This document shows positions 43,706-56,393 of a stretch of DNA of 64,000 nucleotides, one piece after another. Position 1 is the first letter of the stretch; each line of letters starts with the position of its first letter. The notes below the pieces were generated by a model that searched no databases, was not told the DNA's origin, and saw only the letters and a program-made list of their open reading frames with translations. Made by a program: the position numbers and the translations under genes. The stretch is from Melitaea cinxia (Eukaryota; Arthropoda; Insecta; Lepidoptera; Nymphalidae), in contig NC_059402.1 in assembly GCF_905220565.1 (NCBI RefSeq), positions 14,819,501 to 14,883,500 on the forward strand. Reading direction: 5' to 3'.

Positions 43706-44780
43706 TTTATTTATTATTATTATTTATTATTTATTATAAGAAACATGTGTTTCGACCTTCGTTGACAGAAAATCTAACATTAATATTTTGTATAACTAAT
43801 ATTCTCGATCTTGCCAAAATAATCGTGAAGATATTATTAGATATTATATCTAAATAAAAGTATATACGTAGGTATTGATAATGACGAATGCTTAGTAGTT
43901 GTCTAAGAATGTTATAGCCATACCACATCAATATAAATTGTGTTCTTCTGCATTCCGAAATCATAAACCGATCATTGTGAAGATTATTTTATATGTAACA
44001 CTCCATAATAATAAATGTAGCTATACAAGAAAAAATAACATATTATTCCTACTACAAACAAATTTTAATTATTTGGTATAAAGGATACATTTAGCAATGC
44101 AATAAATAAATAACCTTAGTAGATATTTATATTTAATTCTGATTAATAATTTAGACATATAATTGAAAATATTATGTAATAGATGTGACCTCATTTTTTC
44201 TCTTTAGGCGTAGCAACCTATGATGACCTCCGATGTACCGATTTCAAAATTTACCAAACTGAATAGGGACTACCCAACCGCTTGATGAATTAGTTGAAAC
44301 GTAATTCTTCATTGTTTTTATTATATGCGTTTTCCAAAAGTACTATATATAAGGCAAAATACAGTTTATATAAATATTTTTAACTACATGGAAAGTACAT
44401 TTTAGACTGTACACAGTACAGTTGTATCTTATGACATTTACAAATTTATTTCATACTTAGCAGGAACGAGAAACTTCGCTAGACCTAATATTCCCAATCT
44501 GTAGCTCGACTTCCAGTTATATGTTCCTATGGTATCTACTAAACTATTACACATTTGAAGTATTTTAAGTTATAACGCTTCTACTTGAAACTGAAATTTG
44601 ATCAATAGACATTGAGATTTGACATACAAAGAAGCTTATGAGCTTTATAATATAAATATTCAAGTAAATGACACTACACGTTATTTTCTTAGTAATGTAA
44701 TATTGTCTAATCAAACCCTAGCTTAGTTCATACTGCTGTATATTTATACTGCTTTTATATTAACATATTTTATTTAAAGA
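43706..44780. other. AT-rich stretch without recognised gene
   Basis: TTATTATTATTTATTATTTA low complexity at the left; nothing else identifiable. Confidence 0.45.
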
Positions 44781-45093
44781 CTAGCTATGCCCGCGACTTC
44801 GTCCGCGTGGAAACAAAAAGAAATATTGGTAAGTTCTCAAAGTTACAAAATAAATAAATTTCTAAAATGAAAGTAGCGGGAGTTACTCCTTATTACATCA
44901 AATATCTGTCAGTGAAATACCCGTCAAAATCGGTCCACCGGTTTCAGAGATTAGCCGGAACAAACAGACAGACAAATCGTAAAAAATGTTATTTTGGTAT
45001 ATGTACCGTGTATACATCCATATTATACATTTATTAAAAATCGGTTATTTTAATATTACAAATAGACACTCCAATTTTATTTATTTGTATAGA
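44781..45093 (-). mobile_element. Helitron-like element, full-length non-autonomous
   Basis: On the minus strand it runs from TCTATACAAATAAATAAAAT to ACGCGGACGAAGTCGCGGGC followed by ATAGCTAG and T. It carries GTTTGTCTGTCTGTTTGTTC and ACCGGTGGACCGATTTTGAC. Both ends fit the Helitron rule. Confidence 0.85.
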
Positions 45094-46102
45094 TATCTTG
45101 GTCTTCAAAATATTCTGTATCGTGATTGCGGTACTTGCAATGATTGAGATTAACATTTACCGTTGACATTTTAGCTTAGCCACAGTACCGTTAGATGGTG
45201 CCTGTAGTGCAAACCGCACTGTTTCAACATGTCACAACACGTCATCGTTTCGTACACGGTAAGTTGGCGTTGCAGCGTTTTTCAAAGGACGACAATTAGT
45301 ACTTGAAAGAATATTCTCGAATGTATTATATACGCATATGTGCATGTACATGTTTATTGATTAATATTAAGCTTTATATACCTAAACTGACACAAGACCA
45401 TTTATTCCGTGGAAAAGATCGCTTTTTTAATAACAACGTTTTATTGTACCTTAGTATACTTTGTTTTATTTTTACCCTTTGTGCTTTTTCTGCTTTATTA
45501 TACAATGTGTATTCGTATTATTATTTTGAACATTACTTATAGTTGTATATATCTATCAGAGTTATGGGATACATATTTTTATTGCATTACCATTTTAAGT
45601 AAAATAACATCGCGAAGCGTTACGATACAAAACAGCGTCATCTTTTCGTCACCGTATAGTTTCTTGTGACCTAACATCATTCCATTTGTTTGTCACGTCA
45701 AACCTCCCTTGTGTATTATTCTTCATCTTCAACTGCAATGGGCCTTTTTTCTATCCTCCTGACACATGCCATATATACTGACGTTAGGGTTTACGGAGAA
45801 AAATGATAAATTACATAAACTCCTGTAAAGGAAACCTAATCTCATATTCGTCTAATATCCCATAGGAATAAACCCTCACCTTAAATATGTCACATTAAAA
45901 ACAAACTGATGATCAAATTATGTGATTTTGTCACATACTATATGAAAATTTGTGACTTAAATGTTTGAAAATCAAAGGGTATGTATGTATTTAATATTAT
46001 TTCCTATTTTTATTTTCTGGTATCAAATATGTTAGTCTTATTTTATTTGTACTTTTCTTTAAGATTGTTCATATTTATAAATAATTAAAACATGTTTTTA
46101 TA
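45094..46102. other. AT-rich stretch without recognised gene
   Basis: Hydrophobic short frames at 45303-45669 are the kind expected by chance in T-rich DNA. No repeat ends. Confidence 0.4.
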
Positions 46103-46390
46103 TCTATACATATAATAAAATGGTAGGAAAGTCAAAACTGTACATTGAATATTTTTTTAAAAGAATACTTGGGGTGTGATCTACAATCGATACCGAAGCC
46201 AAAAATATAGTTTTTAGAATTTTTGTTTGTTTGTCTGTATGTATGTCCGGGATAAACTCAAAAAGTACTGCATGGATTTACTGCAAACTGACAATCAAAG
46301 GGGTTTCAGAAACACGACAAAAATGTTCCATTACACTTACATTTTAAAAACAAAAAAAATAATTCATAAACAATTCATCTTATACTTACA
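46103..46390 (+). mobile_element. Helitron-like element, 3' end missing
   Basis: It starts TCTATACATATAATAAAATG and contains TTTGTCTGTATGTATGTCCG and GGATAAACTCAAAAAGTACT, a familiar Helitron 5' half. No CTAGT terminus follows, so it is truncated. Confidence 0.55.
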
Positions 46391-47164
46391 AAGATTTAGT
46401 TTTATTTTCATTTATAAAAAAGGTAAGCGGTAGAAATATTGGTACGTCATCCCCTAAAGCTCCTAATCGTCATCAGGTTTTAATTTTATATGATGTTATT
46501 CTATCTCAATTGTATTATTTACTATATCAACAATGATGCTGGTCAACGATTTTAAATTTAGAGTAATTTTAGAAATCGTTTAATAAATAAAGTTATTAAA
46601 TATTATTTATTAATCAATCAATATTACTTCATAAGCTCGTGAAGCTGTATTAAGTACAACTTAAATAAACTTAATAGTATATTAGATACGTACCTGGCAG
46701 TTCAAATTAAAATAATAAAATTAAATTAATATAATAAACGTCTTAAGTCCTAACCACGCAGCACTAATTATCCTACACTAACTGACAGAACGTAACGTGT
46801 AACGACCGAAGTGATGGATTGACGAAATAATGTATTTCACTAATGGTCCATAAACACCCTTATGTCTAATAAAATAAAGACCATTTTGCTTATAACTATT
46901 AAAATCTATTATGTATACATATGACACACTTTGAAAGCGATTAATAATATTAAATATAGTTGTGTAAAAAAATTCATGTCAAGTTAATGAAAATTTGTAA
47001 GTATTTACTAAATCCACTGAATATTTTTCGAATTTTTCGAAGTGAAACTTTTTTAGAATTATTGTGATGTTAAGCTCGATGAAACTTAAATGAGTCCCGA
47101 TAAAGAAAGAACCACATAAATGTATGAGATCGAATACTGCTCAAAACGCGTATGCGACGTTCTT
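46391..47164. other. AT-rich stretch without recognised feature
   Basis: Nothing identifiable. Confidence 0.45.
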
Positions 47165-47330
47165 TGGATGATTATTTATTTATTTAAATTCTTTATTGTA
47201 CAACAAATACACTAATACAAGTGTGTACAAAAGGCGGGCTTAACGCTAATGCACTTTCTATCAGTCAACCTTGGTGTACGCAAAAAAGTATAGTGTGTAT
47301 AGGTGTACAGCCAAAAAAAAAACAAATAAT
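47165..47330 (-). mobile_element. LINE 3' end
   Basis: The minus strand reads GCGTTAAGCCCGCCTTTTGT, then TTGTTGTACAATAAAGAATT and (AAAT)n, the 3' UTR end of a Jockey/CR1-like LINE. Confidence 0.6.
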
Positions 47331-47390
47331 ATAATATAACATTACATATCATAACATAATACTTATAATATAATATAATAATATGTCGAT

Positions 47391-47635
47391 TTTATTTTTG
47401 TGTTACCCACACATTAGGGATTCTAAGCATTTTGATATGATATTCAAAATAATATAATAATATAACACGGTTCGCTTAAACCGAAAATAAAAATCATCAT
47501 ATCAAAAATTTCGCTCTAGCGGGTACATCGTTCCATAGCTTAATTGGTTAGAGCGCCGACACGGTCAGTCGGAGACGCGGGTTCGAACCCCGCTGGAGCG
47601 GTCAATTTTTGATATGATATTCAAAATAATATAAT
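47391..47635 (+). mobile_element. tRNA-containing foldback cassette, copy 3
   Basis: Arms ATCATATCAAAAATT (about 47495-47509) and AATTTTTGATATGAT (about 47604-47618) bracket the tRNA. An inverted copy of the outer flank lies upstream (47396-47450), then CGGTTCGCTTAAACCG (47468-47483). AATAATATAATAATATA flanks both sides. Confidence 0.78.
47529..47601 (+). tRNA. tRNA-like gene, apparent anticodon GGT, best-preserved copy
   Basis: Acceptor CGTTCCA/TGGAGCG, D loop AATTGGTTA, anticodon stem CCGAC/GTCGG, loop ACGGTCA, T arm GCGGG-TTCGAAC-CCCGC, all stems intact. The leader CGCTCTAGCGGG (47511-47522) can pair with the tRNA 3' part CCCGCTGGAGCG, an alternative fold. C33 and the GGT triplet argue against a standard translational role. 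Confidence 0.6.
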
Positions 47636-48494
47636 AATATAAAATAATACAATATAGCGTAACATAATAGAATGAATTATATAATATAATTAGTTCTTAC
47701 GATCTTTTTCACAAGACCGTGACCTCTTGTAGGCTATTTTTCAGAAGTTTCTCTTCCACCGTGTGTAAATTTGACATGCTCTTTTCTTACACTCACAATG
47801 TTTTCCTTGTATACGACAATTTTAGGTACAATCTTCCATGTTCGAAATTTGACTGACATGTATTTGCTATTTACGAACCCTATTCGCGTTCGCTCATTTT
47901 AACCGACGCACAAGGAGGTTGTACGTCTGTCTGGATTTTTTTATTAAATTTATTTATAAGGTGATACTTTTAAATTGTAAGTCGTAAAAATATTTTGAAA
48001 TATCTGTTAAAGTCATGTCATGTTCATGGAGTTTCATGAATATAAAAAAAAAAACACACGTGCACCAAAGGTATTTCACATGTATTTTCAAAAAATCCGC
48101 ATAAAAAAAACATAGATAATATTCCTTGTAATACTACGTTGATTTGTTACTTGTCTTTGAAATTACTTACTACTTTCGTTAGTATTTAATTAATGCTGCA
48201 ATGATCTGATGTTGAATCCTTAAAATATACTAAAACCCCCAATTGGTTTGGTGTTTACAACATAGTTAGCAGGTCAAAATTATGATATCACACAAAGATT
48301 ACATATATTATCAAAATATTGTATAAATATTTTTTGTTGCTTATTACCTATTACCGACTACTGCTTACTTGACAGCAGTATAATTTGGCAGTAATCTTTT
48401 GTAAAGTCTTAACTTTATCTATAGCTATATCCACATTCAGAGTGTTCCGAATTTTGTGCAAAATATTTTCTATTCCGTACCTTAATCTAACCAG
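47636..48494. other. AT-rich stretch without recognised gene
   Basis: Nothing identifiable. Confidence 0.45.
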
Positions 48495-48960
48495 TATTTA
48501 TTTATTTATTTATTTTATTTTATATACACTTTTGCACACCAACACAAAAGTAAAATAAGTTTAATTAGGTAAAAAAAAAATAATAATAAATTTGCATTAG
48601 TTGCAACAGGCGGCCTTATCGCTAAAGCAGCGATTTCTTCCAGGCAACCTTTGGGCAGAGGACTAGAATTGATTGTTATTGGGGATATGGGCGCAAAATA
48701 AGTGCTATCAGTCATAAACATAAGTATATATTATATATTTACATACATACACATATACATACATATACATACAAATACACCTAAACAAATACACACATAT
48801 ACACGTACACAAATACCTACAAAAACACATAATAATTTGATAACAAAGAAAAATACATACACAGAGAAAAAAATAAATTGATAAACGAATAAATAAGTAA
48901 AAAATAAAAATAAAATAATATTACGATGACAAGTACATTGCCTTAGTTAGCCTCTTGAAT
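48495..48960 (-). mobile_element. LINE 3' UTR (Jockey/CR1-like)
   Basis: The minus strand has a GT/AT microsatellite-rich UTR (48720-48850), GGTTGCCTGGAAGAAATCGC, GCTTTAGCGATAAGGCCGCC and an (AAAT)n end at 48495-48520. Same module as 17040-17158. Confidence 0.65.
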
Positions 48961-49490
48961 GATTCCAATGTTTGAGCTCGTCTTATAGTTTAGCGTCTTA
49001 TAGTTAGTATTTTCTTGGGATAAGCTGGAAAGTTTTCTATGAGCATGATTAAGGCTTGTCTTACACTATTTAATATATTTTTATTGGCGTAAAAGAATAC
49101 AAAAATCATTCAAGATACGAAATCACGGGCACAGCATAGCTTAAAAAGAAATTCCTTACACGTCGACTAAACAAAGTAACGTGCTTTTACGTTGCCACTA
49201 TTGTTAGAGGGTGATCGTGGCAGGATTATCAATTCTGAACTTTGTGTTCATACATGGAGAAAACGAATGCACGTTTATTGTAATGTTTGTTTATTTAGAA
49301 AATTTCATCGTTCATTTAATCGAAATGTACACATCATAACTCAGGAGGAAAATATTTTTAAAAACATCAATAGGTTTCAGTAAGGTTAGAGTTCTGGAAT
49401 CTAAAACGTACAAAATACCGAAACTATCCGGAACATGATCAATTTTTTGATTTATTGGTAAGCTATTATTATGATTCCAAAACCTGCAGG
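48961..49490. other. AT-rich stretch without recognised gene
   Basis: Nothing identifiable. Confidence 0.4.
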
Positions 49491-49575
49491 AGCAGCGTGG
49501 TGAATTAAGCTTTGATCCTTCTCCTACATGGATAAAGAGGCCTACGCCCAGCAGTGGGATATTACAGACTGAAGT
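49491..49575 (+). mobile_element. SINE-A 3' end
   Basis: GAGCAGCGTGGTGAATTAAG and GCCTACGCCCAGCAGTGGGA then GACTGAAG. 5'-truncated. Confidence 0.78.
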
Positions 49576-49696
49576 GTATTATTATGAAACAGCTTCATTA
49601 TTTCAATTGAATTATCTTTGTTCTAATGAGATTTTATTTAATTAAACAATCATAGTTTTCAAGTTAATATTAATAAATAATTCTTATTCTTTAAGA

Positions 49697-49974
49697 AAGG
49701 GTGTCGTAAGAGGCGACTAAGGGATTGCACAGTTCCACTACCACCTTGGAACTTAAAAATCTGACCGATGGTGGGATAACCATCCAACTGCTGTCTTTGA
49801 AATACACAGGCTGAAGACGGGCAGCAGCGTCTTCGGTGCGACAAAGCCCTGCGGTCACCAACCCGCCTGCCCAGCGTGGTGACTATGAACAACACACATG
49901 AGTTCACGCCATTTTTGGCGTAAACTCGTGGAGGTCTATGTCCAGTAGTGAACTAGAAAAGGTTGATGTGATTA
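49697..49974 (+). mobile_element. Family S element, 5'-truncated
   Basis: It begins AAGGGTGTCGTAAGAGGCGA, holds the hairpin CTGAAGACG...CGTCTTCGG (one G-T pair) and ends TGTCCAGTAGTGAACTAG ... TTGATGTGATT. A 7-bp flank repeat TTTAAGA (49690-49696 and 49975-49981) supports retrotransposition. Confidence 0.8.
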
Positions 49975-50084
49975 TTTAAGACGAGCATGTGAAAAGTTAT
50001 TCAAAAAAGTTCGTATCGACGTAAACTGAAAGACAGACGATATGTACAATACAACAGCATTATTTCTAATAAAATGAAATTGTA

Positions 50085-50310
50085 TGAAATGAAAACATTT
50101 TTTTCGCCATACGGTGAAATATACAAATAGGACGCATAACAAATCTCACAAAATTATCTACATACTCAAAAAAAAAAAAAAATAAAAATAAAAAAAAGCC
50201 AAAGTAGGTATAAAATTTTGCTAAAGCTTAACATTAGATACTTTACAAACTTAGGTAATGTACCCAGTGTTATCCAGTAACCTTGACTTAATATAATTCT
50301 AAGACATCTT
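50085..50310 (-). mobile_element. Unclassified LINE-like fragment
   Basis: Shares ACAAACTTAGGTAATGTACC and the TTTTCGCCATACGGTGAAAT end with 59309-60036. Minus orientation, with a (TTTCA)n-like tail. Confidence 0.5.
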
Positions 50311-51399
50311 TACCAATTCTTTTAAATTTACGAAGTAAAAAACTTTAATATTCCACTTTAGTACTATAAAAGAAACAGTAGTGATAACTTGACATAAAAA
50401 TTATCTTAAATATTGAATGTTATTGCTAGATGATAACATAATTACGTTGAAAGAAAAATATTACAGTCAGGAACACAGCGTGTAGATAAAAAAGGCAATA
50501 CACACGTATATTGTATATATAGGAGTTATAGGTACGTAGGTACCGACAGACAATAGCTTGCCAACACCTGTAGTGAATACTTACAAGTACAAAGTCATCC
50601 ATAAAACGCTGCGAATTTAACTAAAGTGTAAACAAGAGACTCGAAGAAGAATTAAAGCAACAATGAATAACTTATATAAGTAAATGTACAGTGGCATTAG
50701 TAGGGCAAGGTTGTATCAATGAATTAACTCTATTAAAGGGAATGTAAGGGTGAAGATTGATCGTCACTCCACCCCAATACGGTCGTTGCGCATAAGAGTA
50801 ATCCTGGGTAACGAGCTAGATATAACGGATGATTATGTTTTCAACCAGGATTCCGAAACGAGAATAGGGGGGATGTAAGGAAAATTAAATGGGGGTATGA
50901 AAACAAAATGAAAAAATTGTTAACATTACTGCCTTTTTAAATATGAAAACTATTGTTACCATATTTTTATTGTTACTTTAAAAAAAAATTAAGAATATTA
51001 CGCATATAGCGTTTACAAATATAAAGTGTTACAAAAATCATAATTTTTCGTTACTTACGAATTCTCACAACAATCGATCACAATTTTGGTTTTAAAGGTA
51101 AAAATTAAATAATTTATATACATTTCTAGCCTCTTCAGAAGCTGTGAAGCCAAGATACTGTCGAATACCCCTACATTATTTAAATTATATTCCGGTTACT
51201 GTATAAAAAAACAAGCTTCTTTCAGTTTCGATTCGCACACATTCCATTAAAACATGATATTATATTTCTTTATTTATATAACGCATATTTTATTACGCAT
51301 ATAATTGCAATATATAATCCTTTATACTTGCTTGCCGTTTTCGTAATCTATCCATCCACCCATCCATCCATTCATTCGTCTTAGTGTCCGTGCCCATTT
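50311..51399. other. AT-rich stretch; short (CATC)n run
   Basis: ATCCATCCACCCATCCATCC at 51351-51375 is a short tetranucleotide microsatellite. Nothing else recognised. Confidence 0.4.
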
Positions 51400-51715
51400 T
51401 TAACAGACTTCAAAAGAGGTGGAGATTACTCAAGTCGACCATATATATATATATATATATAATATGTGTGTGTGTGTGTGTTCGGGGATAACTTCGTCGT
51501 TTATGAACCGATTTTGATAATTCTTTTTTTGTCGGAAAGGAGATATCTTAAGTGTGGTACCATGGTGATCTAATGATGGGATCCCAGATAAATCAAGGGA
51601 AAGCCTCGGAAATCGTAGTGACGACTGGTGTTGACTAGTGTTTGTTATTTAATATTTTTTTTTCGTCAACTTACGTTGTATTACTTGTCGATGTAATTGA
51701 AGTTGGTTTTTTTAA
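51400..51715 (+). mobile_element. Family E repeat, short form
   Basis: Starts TTAACAGACTTCAAAAGAGG, contains TAATGATGGGATCCCAG and ends TTGTCGATGTAATTGAAGTT. An (AT)n(TG)n tract replaces the left spacer. Confidence 0.65.
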
Positions 51716-52604
51716 TTTAAGTTTTTACAATTATTATACAAAATTAAGTGTTGCTTATCCATGTGCGTTTTACAACAACTTATATTATTAGTTTTGGATT
51801 GGTGGGTAGACAGAGATCGTCTACAGACCTATAATCAGATACATCCTAATTGAATAATATTACCATAATAAAACTGCCAGCATTCTTGGCACCATTCCAC
51901 GCGGAGATGATTTGTATCATAATTATCTGTAAATATTTAGTTCTTAAGTTGTGAATTGTAAATATGCAATATATCGTAAAATTGTGTGATAAAATTATAA
52001 TGCTCAAATAATATTAGTAAGGTATGTTTTAATTCGATTTTGAGTTTAAAATTGTAATTCGAATTTGATTAGAGATGAAATTTAAAAACGTTAAAAAACA
52101 GTTATGTTTATTTATTTCGATTAAATATATTTTTTCTTACTTTTTATGTAATTTCTGTTAACTTGAATGAATGTTAAAAAAAACCCATAGAAGATATAAG
52201 TAAAGAAAAGTGTTCTAAAAATAGCCAGATACTTTAAACATACAAAAATAAGCTTCAACGTCAGCAACGCTCAGAAATATCGCATTTTCGCCCTTTTTTC
52301 GCGACAGAACAGCACTATCATTAGAAATGGCATTATTTCAAACTCAATCATTAAATAATCAAATAATAAAATTGTTCTTTTGGAAATCATTATATTCAGA
52401 GTAATACACTTTGGACAGACAAGGTGTTTTATAGGTAAACTTGTATCTCAAAAAAATCTTTAATCGTAGTATAAAAATGATTAAATAATTCGAAGTAACT
52501 GGTTAGGTAATATAATTTATTAAGCACCAACATTTCTTTTACATACTCTTAGCCCAGCACTGGCATATTCACATGCTGAATCATAATTACAGTCAGTACA
52601 TTCA
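51716..52604. other. AT-rich stretch without recognised gene
   Basis: Nothing identifiable. Confidence 0.45.
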
Positions 52605-52815
52605 GTAGGCTGTGGGTCTCCCCATCGTCCCACGCAATAATCGTTAAGCTTTCGGTCTCGATTGTTGTCATAGCCAGCTAGTGGCAATCGTAATAACGGT
52701 TATAGTATAGTAGGGAAATAGAGGGAAACTCGTAGTGGAGCGGTATTGTGTATTTAGTCCGATCCATCTCCTACATGTAAAAAGGTATATTCCCAGTCGT
52801 GGAGTATTACAGGCC
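52605..52815 (+). mobile_element. SINE-A, old copy
   Basis: TGTGGGTCTCCCCATCGTCC, AAGCTTTCGGTCTCGATTGT and the tail remnant TTCCCAGTCGTGGAGTATTA. 5' part missing. Confidence 0.6.
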
Positions 52816-54584
52816 AAGTTAATCAAACAATTAATTTAGTAATAAGTATATCAATTTAAATCTTCTCATATTACATGTTCTTATAATATTTGACAAAAAA
52901 TGGCAAGAATTAAATTATTATTTTTAATTAATTTTAACATTGCCATTTCTCTTTTTCACTATTCTTTGGACTTAAGTGACTCTAGAGAATATAACAGTGT
53001 GTTAGCAAAGCTTAACTTAATCTCAAACAACCGCCCTGAAGTTGCAAGATTTTTTTTTTTGCTTTACATGATTTTTATAGTTGATACGAATATACTTTAC
53101 TTAAACGCTAGCGTAAGTTGAAAGCGAAATAGCTCGTCTATATGATTTCACCCATTCCGAAATCTATTTGTCGAACTTAGAATTTCGAAACCATTTTGGG
53201 TTCAAGAGCTTGTTTATCGAGAAATATTGTAGGCTATAAAAGTTATCACAGAATGGCTCGTGGAAGCAGTGACCATAAACAGCAAATCAAAGTCAAAGTA
53301 AATGCAATCTTATAGATTGGCTAACAAATTAGATGTAAGATTTTAAATAGAATACAACCAATTCATATATTTTGTATATATTTGTTTCCTTTTTTCGCTA
53401 CAAGTAATACACATTTCGTAATTACTTTTACGTAATAAAAGTTACAATTCTTTTTCAAGCTAATTTGTCCATTAATTTAAAAACTGTAACCCTCCTCGGA
53501 TCTACTCCTAAATCCATACAGTTGACAATCAAACTTTGTCAGTGAACCAAAACATTTATTTAAAATTAATATTGTCTTTTTGTGCAGTAATTACCTAGTT
53601 TCCGTGGCCCATAGACACTGTCACACTCCTCAGATCAATCTCTACGTTAGTTACCATGAGCAAACAAAATTACTTGCAATTTTTTTTTGGCTATGATCAT
53701 CAGTGAGGTTGAGGCCAGCACGGCCACTCCCGATTTTGTGCAACATAGTTCTTTCTGTGTCTCACCTCAATAAAATTCAATATAAACATTTCTATGTTTA
53801 AACATTAAATTCATACTCAACAACTTAAAAAAAAATCTTGGGACTTTGAAAAAGTAAATAATATCCCGAATACTTTTTTAAAGATAAATCACGGATAAAG
53901 AGCTGAGCATTCACTTGTATTACTCCGGTTAAATCCGGTCTAATTTGAAATTCTAGTGCACTAGTAAGCCTGCAGAGAGCTCAATGCTACTACTAAAACT
54001 AAGAATGCTAGATTTCATATATTTGTAAAAGTAATCTTAAAATTTGTTACAGAAAATATAATGTCTTCGGAAAACTATTTTAAATATTGTAAATTAGTGA
54101 TGAAGTTTTCACTGTGCTAATCTTTGTAAGCGGTTTAAAAAGGGAATGGTGAAAATGTATTAATCAACAGAACTTAAGCTTGACAAAACGTATAATGGAT
54201 AACGATGGATAAACTTATATTATATATGGCACTGCACGCACCAAGAAAAAAGTTCATTACGCTGATTATTTATTAAATAAGAATATTTACTATGAACGTA
54301 TTTTCTTTTGTTTTTTATTTTGTGCAAGTCATATTTATATTTTATTTATTTATTTTTTATTTATTCAGAAAAACTTACAGCTATACATAACAAATTAGAA
54401 ATAGAAGTAAAAACTAAAAGCCATTTAGAAGTTTTACAAAATAAAAGCAATTTAGAAGTTTTTACAAATTTATATATTTTACAGAATATCATATTGAATA
54501 ATGCATTATCTCTCTATAATCTTCTAAAAGACCTTAGCCTGTCGAGAACTGCAGTAAGTTCTATCTTTAGAACGAGTGTCTAAA
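52816..54584. other. AT-rich stretch without recognised gene
   Basis: A 73-residue plus-strand frame at 52900-53121 starts with a hydrophobic stretch, and a 91-residue frame at 54308-54583 has lysine-rich and leucine-rich segments. Neither shows a known domain, and both may be chance. Confidence 0.4.
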
Positions 54585-54780
54585 GCTGCACTAACAGGTT
54601 CCTACTAAATTTGGCTAGGCAGGGCGGGAGGCTCGAGCAGTGAAGGTGAGCGTTGATGCGCATCTCAAAGGAGGCCTCCTTAAACCCAAACCCAGGTCTC
54701 AAGTCATGGGAAATGCTCTGAGTTTCTCCTTCTACCACACGATGGAACCGGCACCTGCACGGTGAATCCATGGAATCCCA
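54585..54780. other. GC-rich island of unknown origin
   Basis: About 195 bp (GGCTAGGCAGGGCGGGAGGC ... GGAACCGGCACCTGCACGG) of clearly higher GC than its neighbours. It is open on the minus strand for 63 codons (54580-54771). It could be an exon, a processed-pseudogene piece or an old LINE fragment. Not recognised. Confidence 0.35.
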
Positions 54781-55570
54781 AGAAGTTTCTCTCAGACTGT
54801 TTAAAAAATTGCTGTTATCACTAGTTTAAAGATATTTCATATTTATGTCTCTTAATAATAAATAATAAATTCTGTCAAACTTTCTGATTATTTTTTAATG
54901 ACGTGACTGTTACCAGTAATTAATTTCTTTATATTCTTAAAATGTTTTTAAACTATCATAAAACAAAAATTAAACATACTACATTAAAATAAATATTACA
55001 CATATCAAGATATAAAAACATGATTATTCGTAAAACACTCGTATTAGCCTGACCTCAAACTAAGAACTTGTCATAACTACCGAAAACTGGATTTAACTGG
55101 ATAAAAGCGGATTCCTCAACAGTAAATACGGGTTGCTTACTCGTGTAAATTCTCATGAATTCAGGTGTCGATTCATCGTGGATTAGAGCAAAACCAAAAC
55201 AAGTTAGCTAATGAATTACATGCTATAAATATTCTGTTGAATTCCATGTTTAATACTACCTGTAATTTATACATTATTTGTATCCCATAGTCCTGTAAGT
55301 TATGCCAGTACAAGCCTACATTCCCACGAAAGTGTACAGCAGTAGGATATAATATTATGTACTAAAAATCATCGGCAAATAAAAAAAAATACTTCGATTA
55401 TATTTATAGACTCTTTCGTACCTTTTAAAACAAAAAAAAAATACTCAATTTTTCACTTTTCTATAATGTACACAAGCGTGCACTTTTGTACTTCCTAAGA
55501 TTGGCTGGTTAAGAATGCTATTAGCATTGAGTGCGCCTTTTATGTAAAATAATAATGTATTGTGAATTAT
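54781..55570. other. AT-rich stretch without recognised feature
   Basis: Nothing identifiable. Confidence 0.45.
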
Positions 55571-55735
55571 ATAATACAATACAATACAATACAAATACTC
55601 TTTATTGTACACTGACAAAGGAAATTTTTACATCGAAAGGAAAATATAAACATGAAAAAGTGATTGATCTCTTCCAGACAACCTCTAGCACGAAAAAGGA
55701 CATGACAAAAAATTAGACGGCATGGAGGTGTACAT
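55571..55735 (-). mobile_element. LINE 3' end
   Basis: The minus strand reads GAGGTTGTCTGGAAGAGATC ... TCAGTGTACAATAAAGAGTA followed by (TTGTA)n. The GGAAGARATC and TGTACAATAAAGA words match the other Jockey/CR1-like ends. Confidence 0.6.
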
Positions 55736-55905
55736 ACATATATATAGATATAAACATACACGTAAATATACAAACATATGTATATATATATATATATATA
55801 TACATATACATTTAATAAAATATTTAAAGCTAAAGCAAAGCTTTAAGCCAATTGTTCAATTATATTGTTTAATATTCCTATGGAAATAGGATCTCATGGG
55901 ATATA

Positions 55906-56393
55906 TCTTAATATATATAAATCTCGTGTCACAATGTTTGTCCTCAATGGACTCCTAAACCACTTAACCGATTATAATAAAATTCGCACACCATGTGCAG
56001 TTCGATCCAACTTGAGAGATAGGATAGTTTAAATCTCAAATTATAGTCGCAATTTTAATTTATTGCTAATTATTTGTCTGTTATTATTTGACAGTCACAA
56101 TTATCTGTTAACTCCAAATGATTCTAACAGATGTTCCTTTCGACTGGGTTGAGTAAGTTATCAATAGATGGCGCTGCTATGGTAAATCTACGAACGTGTC
56201 ATATAAGCTACATTTTAACAGCATAATTACCACGTGTTGTTGACGCTATAAAATTAATTAAATTTATTTTGTAGTGAACGAAATACCGTATAATTCAATG
56301 ACTGATGTTCTCTTATTGTTCCTCTTAGATTGTTTACTATAATGTAATATAACAAAAACTTTAGCCACAGCAACGCGTGGCCGGGTCAGCTAG
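55906..56393 (+). mobile_element. Helitron-like element, about 490 bp
   Basis: It starts TCTTAATATATATAAATCTC and ends CACAGCAACGCGTGGCCGGG followed by TCAGCTAG and T. Internally CTTAACCGATTATAATAAAA and GTTCGATCCAACTTGAGAG, plus an AGATGGCGCTGCTATGGTA piece. No coding sequence. Confidence 0.78.

Noticed and set aside
45303..45669. Overlapping hydrophobic ORFs suggesting a membrane protein
   Set aside because: T-rich DNA yields Phe/Leu/Tyr-rich frames by chance; two frames overlap and neither shows a family pattern.
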